Shown here piece after piece: positions 62,798 to 64,000 of a stretch of 64,000 nt of DNA. The stretch is from Pardosa pseudoannulata. Its lineage: Eukaryota > Arthropoda > Arachnida > Araneae > Lycosidae. The notes beneath the pieces are model-generated. The model saw only the letters and a list, made by a program, of their open reading frames with translations. It did no database searches and had not been told where the DNA came from. A program made the translations under genes and the position numbers. Location: assembly GCA_032207245.1 (NCBI GenBank), contig CM063510.1, positions 43,304,556 through 43,368,555 of the forward strand, written 5' to 3'. Numbering within the stretch: the stretch's first letter is position 1; every line of letters starts with the position of its first letter.

Positions 62798-64000
62798 GCA
62801 TGAATATCCATTCATGGTTGGGTGAGTGAATGGATGGATGGACAGATAAATAATGTGAAAATTAGAGAGAAGAAAAAAAAGCACAGAGTGTGAGAGAAAA
62901 CAAGAGAAAGAGCGCGAGAGATAGAAAGAGAACGGATCACATTCAAGATATAGAGATCGGGAGAGAGATAGATCTCAAATGTTTTCGCTTTTAAGGAAAA
63001 ACATTTTGCAGAGTTATTTTACCTTAAAACAATTTTTAATTATTATCAAAGTGCATATAAATATTTACAGTCCTTATTATTTTCTAATCAATATGTTTTT
63101 GTTTACATGCGTAAGAAAAACATTAAAAATATTTTTATATTATATTCGTTTTGCCTAAGTAAAGAATCTAACAAATTTTTAACAAATTCTTCGAAGAAAG
63201 AAACTGTTCTTCTATTGCACAAAAAAGTGTTTTATGAATAGCAAATAGCAGTTATGAATAGCAGTTTCTATAAATATTTTTTCAACATATATATGAAATA
63301 TACAGTAGAATTGGATTAAATAGGAATTTTAAATTTCAGTTTGAAGGATATTTCTCCCTTTACAACGTAATGTTAAAATACGTAGTGTAATTTGAAGACA
63401 ATTCAAGAATGTTTGGTTAATTTGAATTTAAAGATTCTCAAGATTCAAAAGACTTCCTTGCTACTTACTTGTTATACTTTTTTATAAAATTCTTCTAACC
63501 GCTTACCCTAAACTTTCTCTGCAATAAAAGCAGTTATCTGCAAACTCTCCTTAATTTACAGCTGTTTACGGCTTATTTTTCAATGATCTAAGCTCCCTTC
63601 TCTTGTTAATAACCTGACCAAACTACTTTGTCTAGGAAAGATTTCTTTTCAGTCTCGTTCTGGGGTCCAACCCTATCCCAGCTGTTTCAATATTTATTTT
63701 ATATTCTGCCTATTTTATTTCTCTTTATTTTATATTTTATATTTGTATGTGCAACACATGTCGTTTTCTTAATTAAAATAAAATTTAAGTTTGACTCGGA
63801 ATTGCGGTTCTTTTCAATGTGGCCCGACGGCATATTATTTCAATAGTCAAGAAGCTGAGGCTTCTCCTTGCCCAGAAAACCCTGGGAATAAAATACAATA
63901 GAGGCTTAATTATTTGTGAACAGTGGATTAATTTTCGTGGTTGCTGCATATATACACGATACCTTAAATTTTTGACATGTAAGTTAGGAAAAATAAATTA
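62796..64000. other. AT-rich spacer with purine-rich patch
   Basis: 62860-62975 is a GA-rich purine tract. The rest is AT-rich, with no recognised gene. Confidence 0.5.

Overview
This is eukaryotic, strongly AT-rich, non-coding DNA with no host protein-coding exon that I can support. The repeat content points to an arthropod and, from memory of similar SINEs and solo LTRs, most likely a spider; that assignment is inference. There is no bacterial-style gene layout: nearly all open frames are short, and many are translations of (TA)n, (TG)n or (CA)n arrays.

The window is a graveyard of mobile elements set in AT-rich spacer. Region 0-7 kb holds an LTR with a clear TATA/initiator/poly(A) layout (1498-2033), two related ~790-bp LTR-like repeats (2338-3130 and 5780-6563) and a pogo/Tigger-like inverted-repeat element (4316-5263). 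Region 12-21 kb holds two tandem arrays: four units of ~650-810 bp (12421-15345) and about ten units of ~210 bp (17690-20050). Region 21-34 kb holds several tRNA-derived SINEs, two TTAA-bounded piggyBac derivatives (23166-23797 and 26469-27081), a decayed Tc1 transposase (27485-28480), a duplicated ~310-bp block joined by about 80 TA units (28751-29560), a solo LTR (29717-30247) and a five-unit ~170-bp array (32258-33130). Region 35-49 kb holds another decayed Tc1-type transposase, a short Gypsy-type LTR remnant, two more SINEs, a hAT-like element nested in a TA array nested in a piggyBac derivative (42446-44440), a second copy of the 23-kb piggyBac derivative in the opposite orientation (45245-45871) and a large composite piggyBac derivative (46758-48658). 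Region 51-59 kb holds a mariner-type transposase tail, a minus-strand Gypsy gag-protease remnant, a second hAT-like copy in a TA array, a long-inverted-repeat MITE (56698-57305) and a solo LTR with a 4-bp target duplication (58203-58828). The last 5 kb is AT-rich spacer with two TA arrays.

No set of genes works together here. The most informative points are: (1) five TTAA-flanked piggyBac-type elements, four of which still carry readable scraps of transposase (the N-terminus or the C-terminal cysteine-rich domain) and a fifth (23 kb) with the same scrap; (2) two hAT-like copies that both sit inside TA microsatellites; (3) three independent tandem or duplicated repeats in which only some units have an expanded TA tract at the same internal site; (4) a ~40-bp-arm imperfect hairpin at 892-977. 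I found no evidence for a new multi-gene system.
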